Shown here: one piece after another, positions 8,865-21,700 of the stretch
Position numbering within the stretch: the stretch's first letter is position 1
Layout: each line of letters opens with the position of its first letter
NCBI RefSeq assembly: GCF_963675165.1
Contig: NC_087388.1
Location: forward strand, 2,210,800 to 2,274,799
Length of the DNA stretch: 64,000 bases
Source of the DNA: Halichondria panicea
Taxonomy: Eukaryota > Porifera > Demospongiae > Suberitida > Halichondriidae
Direction of reading: 5' to 3'
The notes under the pieces: generated by a model
The model's database searches: none
Seen by the model: only the letters and a program-made list of their open reading frames with translations
What the model was told of the DNA's origin: nothing
Program-made: the position numbers and the translations under genes

Positions 8865-11800
8865 ATGTCTTCTTCAAGACTCTATATTTCCAAGCTACCA
8901 AATTTCTCCTCCTTGGAAGTTTATGTGGCCAACTATGAGCTGTCTACAGATGGACCTGCTTTACAACTACTAAAATCAAAGTGCAGGTAAATTCAGCATG
9001 ATATCTAGCCTGCCATGGCGATATTCACTGTTTCTGATCTGGCTAGAAATGTAATTTGTGGAGGCTGCTCAGCTGCATTGTAGCCACAGTAGTTGCATTC
9101 ATATAGTTATTTAAGGGTCCTGAAAGGATACAATTAATTATGGATATAAGCAGCTAGTCTCGGGTCATATAATGCACCTATCAATGATATGCCCCACCCC
9201 CACCCCGCCCACCTGAACAGCACATGGGGAAATGTAGTGGAATGGTCAACATATTGACGCCCCATTGGAGGGGGAAGTGACCTTCAACAATAAATATTCG
9301 GTTGTAGCCACCCTCGACCATTGTTTATATTGTTCTCTTTTATAGTAAATTTTTCGGCCTACTCAACATGGGGGATGGGGGTAACATGGGGGAAAGTACA
9401 CAGCTGATACGCCCCATGTATGGGGCAAAGGTCACTGATGGGTTTTCACTTCCCCCACGTTTCCCCGTATCACCCCAGGTGGGGGGAGGGGGGTGGGGCA
9501 TATCATTGATAAGTGCATAAGTAGGCTGCATGTGACCCGTGTAGGGAGGTGGCTCGCTCTGACTCTGGACTGCTGGTCTCCCCCACTCACGAGGCACTGA
9601 GAACTCCCTTTGGGTCACCTCCAGAGCTGTCGCTATGGATTGTGTCTAAGGTATAACTTACGTGTATTAAATGTGAATATGAACCCAAAGACATAACATT
9701 CTTAAACTACACCCAATAAACCATAAACCATCAGTACTCCCTGTATCCAGTCTGGTTGATCCTATATACAAGAGTGTTCACCTCTTGATGGTTTTTCGTA
9801 CAGGCTGGTTACATAAAAAATCCAAAGACGGCTAAAATTCTGAGCAATCTTCAATTGAAAGTGAGTCACTCATTAGCAGATCCCACATTGTTAATATTTA
9901 TCTTATTTTTAGTTACAAAGAAAGGTAGTGCTGAATCACACCATACTCCAAGCTTGCTATCACTTCACTCTGGTCGCCCGCCTGGCCCCTAAGTGGAACA
10001 GAGTCCTCTCATGGCTCCTACAGGGTATGTCTAAATTATCTCCGTGTGTGCGTGCGTGCGTGCGTGTGTGTGATTGCTCGTATGAGACTCTGACAGTCTG
10101 TTTTGTTATCCAATCAAGGTTGTGAGTTTTTAACAAAAGGAAAAGGGCAAGGGATTGGTAGGTGATATAGATTTGTGCATTTTGGAAGACTTACATTGTA
10201 CTCATCCACCATCCACCGTTTTTTAGACTTACAAGTTGGGCTGACTAATGAGGAGATAACGGTCACTCTCTCTGTGTACAAGTTCTCGTTTAGTCTGATG
10301 AAGGTAAGCTGTAATTATTGCAATCTTTAAGCGTTTAATGCCATGCTCAGAGATTGATTATGCCTGTCTTGTTCAGGTGGAAGACCTACTGACAACGTCT
10401 TCTCTGCTCAACACCTTCAGGACGGATCCCCAGTGTGTTATCAATGAAGGCAGTATCTACAATAATAGGTGCTTTCTGCTACCTAAGTAAGTGTGGTACA
10501 GATATTGTGGTCACCCTGTAAGCAAGTGACCCTCTATATTACGGCACGCTAATAAGCCCCAAAATGTTCATAGTAAGAAGTTACATAGTTTTGTGATTGA
10601 AGAGTTAGAGGGATTGGAAGCAAAAGTACCGGGCCTCAAGTAACATCCGCGCTACGTTGCGGTTTAGTTGAGACCATCACAACAATACCTATTTCTACAC
10701 ACAGTGCATAATAAGCTACAAGTAACTGTGCTCAGTCCGTGCAACTTCAAGGTAGTTATAACTTATAACCAGCACACTTACACGTTCCACGTTCCATTGG
10801 CTCTAAAATAGCCTTGGGAAGTTTTTACTGGAATATGTCTCTTTTACTGGGAGTGGTCAGTCATTAGCAAGAACTACACGTGGCTCACAGACTAAGGCGT
10901 GTTATAAATTGTTGAAATCGAAGAAACACAACTGAGGGAGTTACGCTTAATAGCCTCGTTCATAGGGCGTAACGTGGATCCTTGCCATAACGCAATAGTT
11001 GATTGCAAAGGGTCAACTTTTCTGCTGATCTAGCTCATTCGCAAACGTTTTTCACCAGCATAATATTGTAGTAATATGGTATCACGCTAATGCTCTTTGT
11101 TTTAACCCCTAATCGGTGTGCCTACTCATTCCCTTTGTTCCAGTTTCACTGTGGGCTACATCTACTCCACCTCTCACTTCCTTACCCCTGGCACAGAGTT
11201 CCAAAGCTATGACCAAGTTAGGCTACACTGGAAGAAACAGGTGATTGAGTGTACAATACATACTCTCTGCACGATCAATGATGTGGATAGATTCATGACT
11301 AGCCTTGCCGTTACCAAAGCAATATGCACCACATGCTGGTATTTTTTTTCTTGTCTGTGTCACTGTGTTTACTAATGCTAAAGTGAGGTCCCAGGAGGCC
11401 AGAGCCTAGGGGTGTTTAAAATCGAGGTCAACAATTTAACTGGTGCTATAGTTAATCAAGGCATGCGTATACAACTGCCCAGCGTTTAATCGATGTATAC
11501 TTTACTTTAACGAATCTGCTTACTCAGCAATTTTTCTGCACATGCGTGAAAACAGTAGCGTTTTGCATAGCATTCATTGTGCCATTTTGACGTTACTCGA
11601 GGCTTATGATTGTCCTTGGTATAAACCCTTGGGTGGCTCATTACCAATTGATTACTTGTCTGCTTTAAAGTGATGTTTGTACATGATGTACATCGTCATG
11701 TATGTATGTATACACCTAATGTTACCCTGGCCATCTCTGCACATTGTAACACTTTCTCTGCAGCATGGTATTATTCTTCCTGAGAGGGAGAATCTCTTCT

Positions 11801-14271
11801 ACCAGGTGTTCTTTAAAGGGAACCCAAGAAAGTTTTTCAGGTAACAGAAATTGTAACTGCGTGGATATCTACATATATTTCCCACCTACTACACTTTTGC
11901 CATGTAGTCTAGTGGGGTTTAACTGTCATAAATTGGCACCTCAGGGCTACAAGGGAAAATATGGCTCATAAATTGGCACCTCAAGTATATGCAGTAAAAA
12001 TTAATTAATGGTGTTTTCGATGAATGAAAATGTCTTGCATGAGAAACAAAATGTCATAAATGAAAACATAGAGACAGAGGGTGTAGTCTGTAGACTAGTT
12101 CATCAAAAATTCTGCTGTGTGCTTGCAGAAGGAGCTGCTTTAGAGACACTCTGGGAGAGGGCTAGGGCCGGCTCAGGCTGAGCCTTGCTCACTAGCACTA
12201 GTACTGCACGCACTGCACTAGGCCTGTTCAGCTTCTGTATTTAAATAAAAAGAAGCCAGTTTAGTAATAATATAGGAGTGGCTATTTTAAGCTTACCTTT
12301 GCTTGCCTACTAGCCTGGCATAGCTGAAGAGAGCTGGTCTAGACACCGTCTAGAGCTAGCTGTGTTGTTTCGTTGCTGCGCAGTAAGTGGAGGGAGGGGC
12401 TGACTAATTGAACAGAGAGGGGGAGTGGCTCTGTACCGTTCGCTTTGAGGGAGGGGCTGGCTGCTCATATTCTGTCCAGGCTGCGCAAGGATTTGAGTGT
12501 GGACAGCAGCCCTGGTGTGTGGACGAGCTCTCTTTTCCTAGTTGTCTTCTTGTTTGAATAGTGTTGCTATGTGGTAGTCATGCAGCTTGATGCATAGCAA
12601 CCAGTCAGCCAATCAGATGGGACATATATCAATTAATGCACAGTGCCTCGGGGTTTATGACAGTAAACCACACCTCCCCCTCGGGCTTACGCCCTCGTAG
12701 TCGGGAGGTTTACTGTCATAAACCCCTCTACACTGTACATTAACTAATACGTAACTATATGCATGACATAATTATAATACCGATATACGAAAGTTACTCA
12801 CTCTCCTACACAGTTACCCAGGCAGCTGTGTGTACAAGAACAAGCCGATCCACTTCCCCAGCCGAGACACTGACCAGGTCGCCACTGCATTCATAGCAGA
12901 CTTACACGCCCGACTACCGACTGTATGTGGTGATCAAGTGCGATACTCGAGTCGATCCCTAACCCCCTACGCTAGTCTACAACCATCAACAACCCAAGGA
13001 CTCTCACACGCCAATCTAAAGAGACTGCCCCCACCAAAACAGACGTATGCTCCTGAAGACATTCCACCCCATCTTCGCTCCATTCCGAAACCAAAACAAA
13101 CTCAAGTGGTTCCGAATATTCGTATTCCACAACAGTTCACAGGACCTCGTGTTGTACCTATATTCAAGTGTAAAGTGACAGCACCTTCAGTAAACAAAAC
13201 AGTAGCTCCTCAGGCAAAACCTAAGGCTCCTATCGTACCAATATTCAAGCCTGTTTCAATGGGAACAAATTCTCAGTTGCTAGGCAAGAGGCAGACAGTG
13301 AAAAACTCGGTAACTGAAGCTACAAAAAGGCCATGTTTAGAGCCTATAGTTACAACTCAAACAACAGTACTCAATGCATGCGTACAGCAAACACAGTCTC
13401 AAACTATTCTCAAGAAATCAGTACATCAATTGAGCACCAAGAAACGACGAGCCCCTCAATCAACCACCAAGAAGCTTTTAACTACTAACAAACCTACACA
13501 ACAAGTACTGCCCCCAAACATTCGAGAAGTCCTAACCACATCGCAGTCAAGAAGTATGCAGCCAACACACACCAATCAAACAGTTCCTGATCTGAACTAC
13601 TCTCTACTGGGCAAGCTCAACGATGACTTTGATTTCCTCCCAAGCAAAGCACCCACACTCAACAAAGGAGTAAAGCATACTCAATGCAATACTGCAAGCA
13701 CTGGAGCCATGTTCACTGGAGTCAGCCCAGACCTTGTGAAAAAGGTATGCAGTTGTACTAGCCTAATGTTTTAACTGAAACATGAAGATATTGTGAGTGT
13801 GTATTGTAGCTGATTCTAGTAAAGTCCTCAAATTTTAATTGTACTGCATGTTAAGTATTCAAATGCCTTACTCAGCTTCTGGACTACCGTGTTAATGGGA
13901 AAATTTGGCGAGTGTTTTAATTTGACGACTTGGCAAACTTCACCGAAGATCCTAAATTTAAACGCCAAAAGCAGTGAATGCAACGTCAGACATACCCAAG
14001 ACATCAAATTAAAAACTGCCAATTCATTCAAATGGTTTATTCTAATAATTATGCTTACAACTATAATACTTGTCATGATGTTTTCATGTTATACGGTATA
14101 ATAGCATAATGTATATCTCCCCAGGTCAACAAGACCAAGGCAGCCGGTTTGAAAAAGTGGCTGTTAGACAATGGGGTCAAGTGTCGCAGCAAAGAAAAGA
14201 AGGAAGATCTTGTGAGAATGGTTGTACAGCATATCACATCGACTGGCAAGAACTTTGAACTTACTGTCTAA
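8865..14271 (+). CDS. C18orf63: C18orf63-like protein (DUF4708) with C-terminal SAP-like module, 10 exons
   Basis: Exons by splice site and phase: 8865-8986, 9545-9650, 9804-9860, 9913-10024, 10227-10303, 10377-10486, 11144-11240, 11764-11840, 12814-13744, 14125-14271. All junctions keep frame. The first eight exons plus the start of exon 9 match, from memory, the conserved region of human C18orf63: FTLVARLAPKWNRV in exon 4, NNRCFLLPN at the exon 6/7 junction, FQSYDQVRLHW in exon 7 and SYPGSCVYKNKPIHFPSRD in exon 9. Exon 9 continues as a long Pro/Thr/Gln-rich, probably disordered region with two VPIFK motifs, also seen in vertebrate relatives. Exon 10 adds about 48 residues of SAP-like pattern (LKKWLLDNG...KKEDLVRMV), suggesting DNA or chromatin contact. 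The molecular function of the family is not known to me. The gene is convergent with PFDN4. Confidence 0.85.
9169..9520. mobile_element. MITE in intron 1 of the C18orf63-like gene
   Basis: Inverted ends of about 45 bp lie at 9169-9214 and 9476-9520 (left cctatcaatgatatgcccca, right tggggcatatcattgataag). The interior also has inverted G/C-run segments around cgccccat. It ends 25 bp before exon 2, close enough to affect the acceptor region. Confidence 0.7.
10573..10975. repeat. Dispersed ~400-bp repeat, copy 1 (intron 6 of the C18orf63-like gene)
   Basis: This copy runs from gaagagttagagggattgg to gcctcgttcatagggcgtaa. The reverse complement of the same sequence, diverged with small indels, lies at 28640-29028. 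No coding sequence was seen inside. Confidence 0.75.
10976..11084. repeat. Half copy of the dispersed 'gcaaagggtcaac' MITE family
   Basis: The stretch from gatccttgccataacgcaat to gtagtaatatggta matches the right halves of the fuller elements at 40182-40396 and 61977-62204. It abuts the preceding repeat, so the left half is lost or replaced. Confidence 0.6.
12637..12739. mobile_element. Short hairpin MITE in an intron
   Basis: Perfect 20-bp inverted arms lie at 12650-12669 (ggggtttatgacagtaaacc) and 12707-12726. Weaker pairing extends outward to tgcacagtg/cactgtaca. The element sits in intron 8 of the C18orf63-like gene. Confidence 0.7.
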
Positions 14272-14490
14272 ACTAGTACCTAAAATCATGTTCATTATTA
14301 TCAGATTCTGTTTCACAACATTATTATACGACTTTATCCCATCATTATATTTACATCAGTCATTTCAATCTACGTTGCAACAATCCTTTGCTTGAATTGA
14401 CGCAAAAGAAACATTTTTATTTCAATAATCATAAGTAGAACCAACTACAAATTAAATGCACCCTAATTATATAGATAGAGGAAACTAACT

Positions 14491-15492
14491 CTATGAGTCG
14501 CTTTCATCTTCTAAGTTAATATTATCGCCAAACTTGGCGTAGAGTTGAACTTTGAGTGCTGCCAGTGTTTTCTTGATTTCTACCCGAGACTCTCTCAACT
14601 TGTCCACCCCCTCTTTCAATGCTGTCTTGGCTTCCTCCACGCTCTCCTGTACCTCCTCATTGGGGAACTGCATGAACACCTCGCCCACCTTGAGACTGTG
14701 AAGGAATGGAGTTAAGGAAACAATTGCGTGAACGAAAACAAAATTAAGACGACAATTATGATAAGTTTGCCCAGCTGTTTGACAAATAGTTGAGATTTAA
14801 GGCAAATAATTATCACATCCATGTCCATGCAGCAAGATGCAACACACATGTAGCTCTTTTGACAATTAATACAGAATTACTGTATATCGAGTTTCAATGC
14901 ATGTGAGGTTCTCCAATTTTCGCATACATAAATTGTAATTGAAAGACATACAAAGAGTGCCATGCAATTGGCAATAGTTAAAAAGCTTGTACAATGTCAT
15001 TCGCATTCGATTAACCTCGCGGATTTTATAGAGTACTGAAGGATACACGGCTGGTTCATCATCGTCTGCCAGCATCAATTCATCACCAGCCTCCTCTAAG
15101 TTCTGGAGCTCTTTCTGTGTGTAGTTGGGGGAGAGAGTAGTATAGGAAAATGTCAAATGTGGTATTAGGTAAAGATCATCACCTTCATTAGTGGAGCTAC
15201 ACCACATGTTTATTATAGCGCCCGGCATCATCACCAGTACAGTGCCACCATAACACTGCTCAAGCATGTACAGTGTGATATAGCTATATATCGCATGCAC
15301 AGTATGCTCCTCAATATATACAATGTGATTGCCTCGCACCTCCTTCTCCTTGATCTCCTCAGCTAGCTCGTTAAGTCTGAGCGAGCCTCTAGCGAACTTG
15401 TTGATGTTCGTTTGATCCTCATGACTCACATTCACCTCTTGAATGTCCTTAGTCGCTGTACCAGACGGAATATTCACGGACAGAGTTGCCAT
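14491..15492 (-). CDS. PFDN4: Prefoldin subunit 4, 3 exons, ~149 aa
   Basis: Prefoldin is a hexameric cytosolic chaperone that hands unfolded actin and tubulin to the TRiC/CCT chaperonin; subunit 4 is a beta-type subunit. Exon 1 (15492-15340) carries VNVSHEDQTNINKFARGSLR, the family's N-terminal helix signature. Exon 2 (15114-15016) carries LQNLEEAGDELMLADDD, near-identical to the family's LADDD turn. Exon 3 (14688-14491) carries GEVFMQF and ends in LKVQLYAKFGDNINLE, the hallmark C-terminus. Both ends form the expected coiled coil. The exon 3 acceptor is best placed at ctcaag|gtgggc to hold phase; an upstream ttcacag would shift frame. About ten extra residues (AVYPSVLYKIRE region) lie in the turn compared with human. 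Confidence 0.92.
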
Positions 15493-15732
15493 GTCGTGTC
15501 GCTTTACGAATGGAGGTCAAAGGTTCATTTATCTAGGGGATATCCCTAGATTGTAACTGTAATGACAACGTATGTCACCGTCTTGTATGGGAATTTCCCT
15601 TGTCACATGTTTCTTACATGCTGAATGTATAACTCTTGCAAGCTACCTACATGTACGTAGCTAGCCAGGTGCCAGGTCTAAAACTCTTTGTTTACTGGAG
15701 GAAATTGAGGTTACAAGTCAAGGTTGATAACT
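15493..15732. promoter_or_regulatory. Likely bidirectional promoter between PFDN4 and the ABCA gene
   Basis: Only 240 bp separate the two divergent start codons, so both promoters must lie here or overlap. A near-palindrome, tctaggggatatccctaga, sits at about 15532-15550. I cannot identify TATA or initiator elements with confidence. Confidence 0.45.
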
Positions 15733-18700
15733 ATGGCAGCTGGTAGATTACGACAGTTAGGGCTCCTGCTATGGAAAAACTGGCTGTTCAATGTGAGTTG
15801 CTTGTGGGAGATTCACAATGTATTTAATATGACCATGCACTATGATTAGTATAATCTATTGTCACTGACAAACGCACGCACGTACACACACACACACACA
15901 CACAGCTCCGTAGCTGGAAGTCAACGCTACTCCAGCTCCTAGCCCCACTCTTCTTCTTGCTATTAGTCACACTTCTCAGTTTGTTGCCCCAAGGTTCGTA
16001 CTTAGACGTCTCTTAACAAATTAACACTCTGTCATTACATCATACTTTACAGCTGATTGATGCTAATTGAGGATTTTAATGTCCCGCTTTCCTCCCCTCT
16101 AGGTCTCCCTGACATCACAGCCCCTCCAATAAAGAGTGTAGGTATTCTCCCAAAGTGCCATGCTTGGAATGGCCAGGAATGCGTCTCCTTGGTCGCTATC
16201 AATAATGACCTGGTGGTAAGGTGGTAGGATAAGCAATTAATGTATTGAAGAAAAAACCATGAAGGAGAATGATCGATTTCTGTTCTGGTTTTAGGTTTAT
16301 TTATCCTTGCAAATTGCCTTGTGCTCTACTTGTCAACAGGGGAATTCGTTTCCTGTAGCAGTTTATTCTGTTGTGCTTTCAATACACTACAGCTGTACAG
16401 TACCTATAGTGTACATGTAGAGATACTTCCTACACTAGCTGTATCTGTGTATTATTTTGCCTGTAGACAAAAGGCAGTGACTCCAAAAGTTGTGTCCTGG
16501 AGCTGCTGAATGGAGTGGAAAAGAGTGAGTGCCATTCTTTATTCTTTTAGGACTATATCACTTGGTTACAGTACCCCTGGATACTTATTAGATTATGGAT
16601 GTGGTATAATAATATTGTACATACATGTACATGTTATACATGTGTATGTGCACCTACTATCCTCTTAGCAGATCTACAATCATGTAGTTGCACACCGAGG
16701 CAGCTAGTACTATTCTATAGTAAAACCTTTCCCCTCCTCTTTATCAGGGACAGGCCTCGAGCTCGGAAAAGACATCAAATTCATCGATGTTAGCCGAAGT
16801 AGTTCACGTGGGACTCCCAATATCACTAACCTCCTCAAGGCGAACTACACCCAGGTAGCAGTCATCTTCCTCAATTGTGATAAAACGTACGTCTATTAAT
16901 ACTTGCATGACCTCCAATAGCTGTCCAAACCTGGGGTCTAGATTTCCCTTTAACATTCGACCGTCCCTACGCCAGTTATATTATAGTTTTTTCCTGCTCT
17001 CTGTATTATTTTTAATGCCCAAAACTCGAACTTTCAATATTGGAGATACTAGTAGTTTTTGAGTACGTGCTAATGCGTGTATCGTGTGTATCATGTATCT
17101 TAATTATAGTCGTCTGTTTTTGTTCTCCCTCCAGTGCTCCCAAGTTGGAGTACACAATAGCGTTTAATTCTTCTCGTGCTCTGATATTCCAGCAGCTGGT
17201 GTTTGGGTCTCCTAACAAACCAGACGGCCGAGTGGGTAAGTGAGTGAGTGTGTGTGTGTGTAGTGAAGGTGCTCATACATGTACATGTATGTGTATGTAT
17301 GATTCGGAATTCGTAAAATGCATTTTTTGCTTATCAAGGAGCAATTATTGTGATTCAAAACATTACGCATGTACATGTACATGTATATGTATATAGTATC
17401 ATACAGCGGAAAAGTTTCGTGAGGTGCAAAAATTTCGCGTTTTTCGAGGGCAGACAGTTAACGTGAAAATTAAAACTGGGCCACGCATCGGTATTTCACA
17501 TGTAAAGCTATTGGTGGGTGTAGTTTCCTGGCATTAAAACGCGACTATTAGAACCCACAAACATTTCTGCTGAGGGCTCTGGAGCCAAATAGCTAAAATT
17601 TGCACTCACGAAATTTCCCGCCATACACGGTATGTGTGCAGCCACACTTCAAATTCATGTGTATGATATTCTTTATACCGAGCAAGTTTGGCATATGCTT
17701 ACACTGTACTGGCTATTCAAACACTGCCCTACATGCACGTGCATACAATTCAAATCAGGGATCTAGAAATAGCTACTGTTACAGTAATGGCTTTTGAACT
17801 GACTGCTAGAACGCCATCAATAATTATACAGTTTTAGATATCTCCCCCCCCCCCCCCCCCCTTCAGAGCTGGCTCTGATGTTGGACAGTCTGTTTATGGG
17901 AATGGTTGTGAACAAGACGGTGACATTCTCTCTCAATACAACCACCTTCCCGGAGTTTTATCAGCAAGAATCTATCGAGGCCAAGCAGGTGAGGGTGTGA
18001 AGGATGTGATATACTGTATGGTGGGTGGGTGTGAGGGATGTGAGGGATGTCAGTGTACTGTAAATGGGCACGAGCATTATCTAAGTAACTCGCTCTAGAT
18101 TTAAATTGAGCTTTTACAGTGTAGCTAGGATATGATTTATACCGACTTGTTTTATCCACCCACTGCAGGCCACAAGTGCAACACTGTTTCTGTTCTGTGC
18201 CATAACATTTCAGGTGAGTTTGTGTAGCAGCACTTCTTTATCACTGCCACAGTTATTCTTTCAGTTACAACTATGTTGCACGTACATGATACCTTTTAGC
18301 ATGACATTTTCAAACCGGCTGCAGAGGTATAAATAACACATTTGGATTGTCCTAACAAGTTGTCCTACATTTTGTTCTGCCATCAGGTGATATTGGTCGG
18401 ACACTAAATAACCCATGCAATGTCCTTAGTAATCTCTATAAAAAAGGAGGGTTTATGGAAGGTAAAGTAATGCTTAGATCATAAAATAGAAGCTTACCTA
18501 GTCGTCTTGTCACTCTGTTACATAGCTATATAAATATCTAGGCCTCCTCTTGTGCAGTGAACAAAGACACGTGGCTGTTATGAGATCATTATTTTAGTAC
18601 GCATGCGCATCATAACTATGACCTTTGGCCTTCAATCTTTGCATGCTAGGACACTATGACCGAGCAAGTAGCTAAATGGCCTGTCAAATAGGCTAATTGC

Positions 18701-21700
18701 TCGGAAATTGACCGATGACAGACTGTTATTTATACCTCTGGGCTGTAGCATGTATGTATTATATTCCAGCTCAGTGATACCCAGCTGTAAGCATTAAAGT
18801 TATATATACACGCAGTACGTGTATATTCAGATTATTCACTACATGTAGTACATTGCACATGTATTATAAGCATGCATGTATACTGTACGTGCATTTAAAG
18901 GTACATTTTCTGTATCACAGAGATTAGTCTCGTTATCTGCGTGTGTATTCAGTTATCAACCCCCCCCCCCTCAGTTTGTGATGATGATGTACAATGTGGT
19001 GTCTGAGAAGGACCTCAAACTTAGACAGGGGCTCAAGCTCATCGGTCTCAAGGACTCCGTCTATTGGATGTCATGGTACGTATAACATGCATGCAGGCAG
19101 GTCCTTGAAGAGCATTTGGTCACTTGGTACGTACATGTATACTAGTTTGTACTTTCAAGGCGTACATGTAGGAGGACTTCAGGACGAAAAATGAGCCAAT
19201 TGCCTCGATCCTCAATACATGTAGCTCAGTATATATTTTTACGTTACGTTTAGCTGTACAGACTGCATGTACGTTATTTAGCGCAGTATTGAATTTGAGT
19301 GACCTGACTCATATCACATGACAATCACATGCTTGCTCCCCCACAGGGCCATCACAGGATTGATCATAGCCTTCCTATCGACGTGTATCCTCATGGCCTC
19401 AGGCTATGCCTGTCAACTCAAATTCTTCCTAAACACTAACTTTGTCATCAACTTCGGTAAGCACAATGCATCACCTGCACCCAGTCAGCAATGGTGCACT
19501 ATCTACATACATGTGTACATGCTAATTTCTCAGTTGTAAGAACTTTTAACTACATGTGTGATCTTGGGCTCGAACCTCAGCTACATATACATACAAAAAA
19601 ATTGTTTTTTTCTTTTATGTCTAAGTTCAAATCCTGTGTATACAACGTCATGTAGTTAATGACCCCTTCCCCTTCTCTCTCTCTCTCTCTCTCTCTCTCT
19701 TGCAGTCCTGTTCCTTGTGTATAGCAGCTCAATGGTCCCCCTTGCCTTCTTCACCAGCGTCTTCATCACCACCGTCAGACAAGCTGGTGAGAACACAATG
19801 TCCTTGATAACTATGATACACATATATGTGTGTATGTACATGTAAGGTGTTAGGCTTCTAGTAGGGACATGCATTCACCAAATTGTTTTTAAACACATAG
19901 AGAATGACTGTTTTCTTTTTAGTAATTTCATTGGTGTAACATTATTATATCAGTACCTTTGTTGGCTTTCTGCATGCAATGCTACCTCATGTTGATAATC
20001 ATGCTTACAATTTGTTTGCTGTCAATTGCTTTTCAAATATCTCCCCTGTACAGTGAACACTGGGATGGTGGTGTTTGTGGTCGGCATGTTTGTCATCGTC
20101 ATCATCAGTGAGTCATCTGCTGAACCATAATTCTCTCTGACTAACCATAATTATACCGTTATTACGATACACAAATTTTACTAACTGCGTACATTTATAC
20201 TGAATGTGAATTTTAGTGTCTTGCATTGCTTGCACGTTCAGGTAACCCGTTCGTCATGACTCTGATGTATGAGAATGTTCCGGCACTTATCATTGTGTTG
20301 TCTTTCTTGCCTCCATTTCACCTGGTAAGCATCGGTGGTCAATTCGTTTACTCAATGGGCCCCATTTTTGCTGTAGCATGCAGAGCATAATTACATGTAT
20401 ATAATCATGGTTTTTTCGTCGAATTGAATCAATGTAGAGTTTAATCAATATACACTACATTAAGTTCCTGTAAAACTTGGAATCCTCAGAGACACCATCT
20501 TTGTCAATCAGTTTGTAACCGTTCCTCCCATTCAGGCGAAGGCAATGGCTGACATTGGTATAGCTGGCAGCTCCACTGACATTAATGGCCTCCCTCAAAC
20601 ACCACACTGTAAGTCAGTTATTGAACCCGCAGAGAGTGTTCATCAGCTACATGTACATGTACGTACATTACATACTGTCCCCTCGGGCAATGGGAGTCAT
20701 AGTGCTCTTGAAGTCTTGCCTTAAATATTATGTAGTCATGTACATGTACATATAATTATGTGTATGGTTAACAGGACCGTACATTACTGTAGCTCGATAT
20801 TATTATCTAGCTCTATAATACACGTAGTGTAGTTATAGACATTGACTGTATTAATGGAATCACCACACACAGTCTATGACTGGGCTGACCTGGTTGAGCG
20901 CAGGAGAGTGCAGGTGTTCAATTTCAACTTCAAGCCGGGAAGTCACACCGCTGTCACATATGTGAGCCAAGTCTATATTCAATACTGTAACACCTGCTGA
21001 CTATTAGCTAATAATTACAATTGCAGTTGACATTTACATGAGGTTTTATAAATGTACGTTGTAAGTAATAACGTTCATCCTCATTGAATTTATTTCGCGC
21101 TCCCTCCCCCTCAGTTTAACCTTCCTCCAACATACCAATCACTTGTCTTCCTTGTGCTTAATGCCTTGTTCTATGGCATCATTGCCTGGTATCTGGACGC
21201 TGTCCTCACGGGCAACCACAGCATTCCCAGAAAGTGGTGAGTGTGCATGTATACACACTACATGTACATGTATACATGTATGTTATGCAAGCAGCATAGG
21301 TAGGTACATGTAGGTAGGTAAATACTTCATGCACACAAGTGCATTTAGAGAAGACACTATTCTTATTTGCTAGTTTGACCATCCTTACCTACATTACATA
21401 CATGTACATGTACAAACTACTCCCATACGTATACTGTACATGTAGTTGGGGAGCAGGCTCGACTCGTATTCACTAAATTTAGCACTCAGCAGTACGTACA
21501 TATTTTCCCTCCATTAAGGTTGTTGTATTATTGGTGTGCTAGAAACTAGAGGTGGATGTGGGGTGTCAATCCCCATTTCAATATTTCATCCTCTATCCAT
21601 AATGTAGGTATTTCTTCCTCCAACCATCGTACTGGTGTGACTGTCTGAGTGATGCTCAGAATCGCCTGGAGGTGTCTGATCATGGCCACTCCCCTATTAA

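Noticed and set aside
9340-9618. 92-codon minus-strand Pro-rich frame
   Set aside because: It runs through the MITE at 9169-9520 and over a real plus-strand exon.
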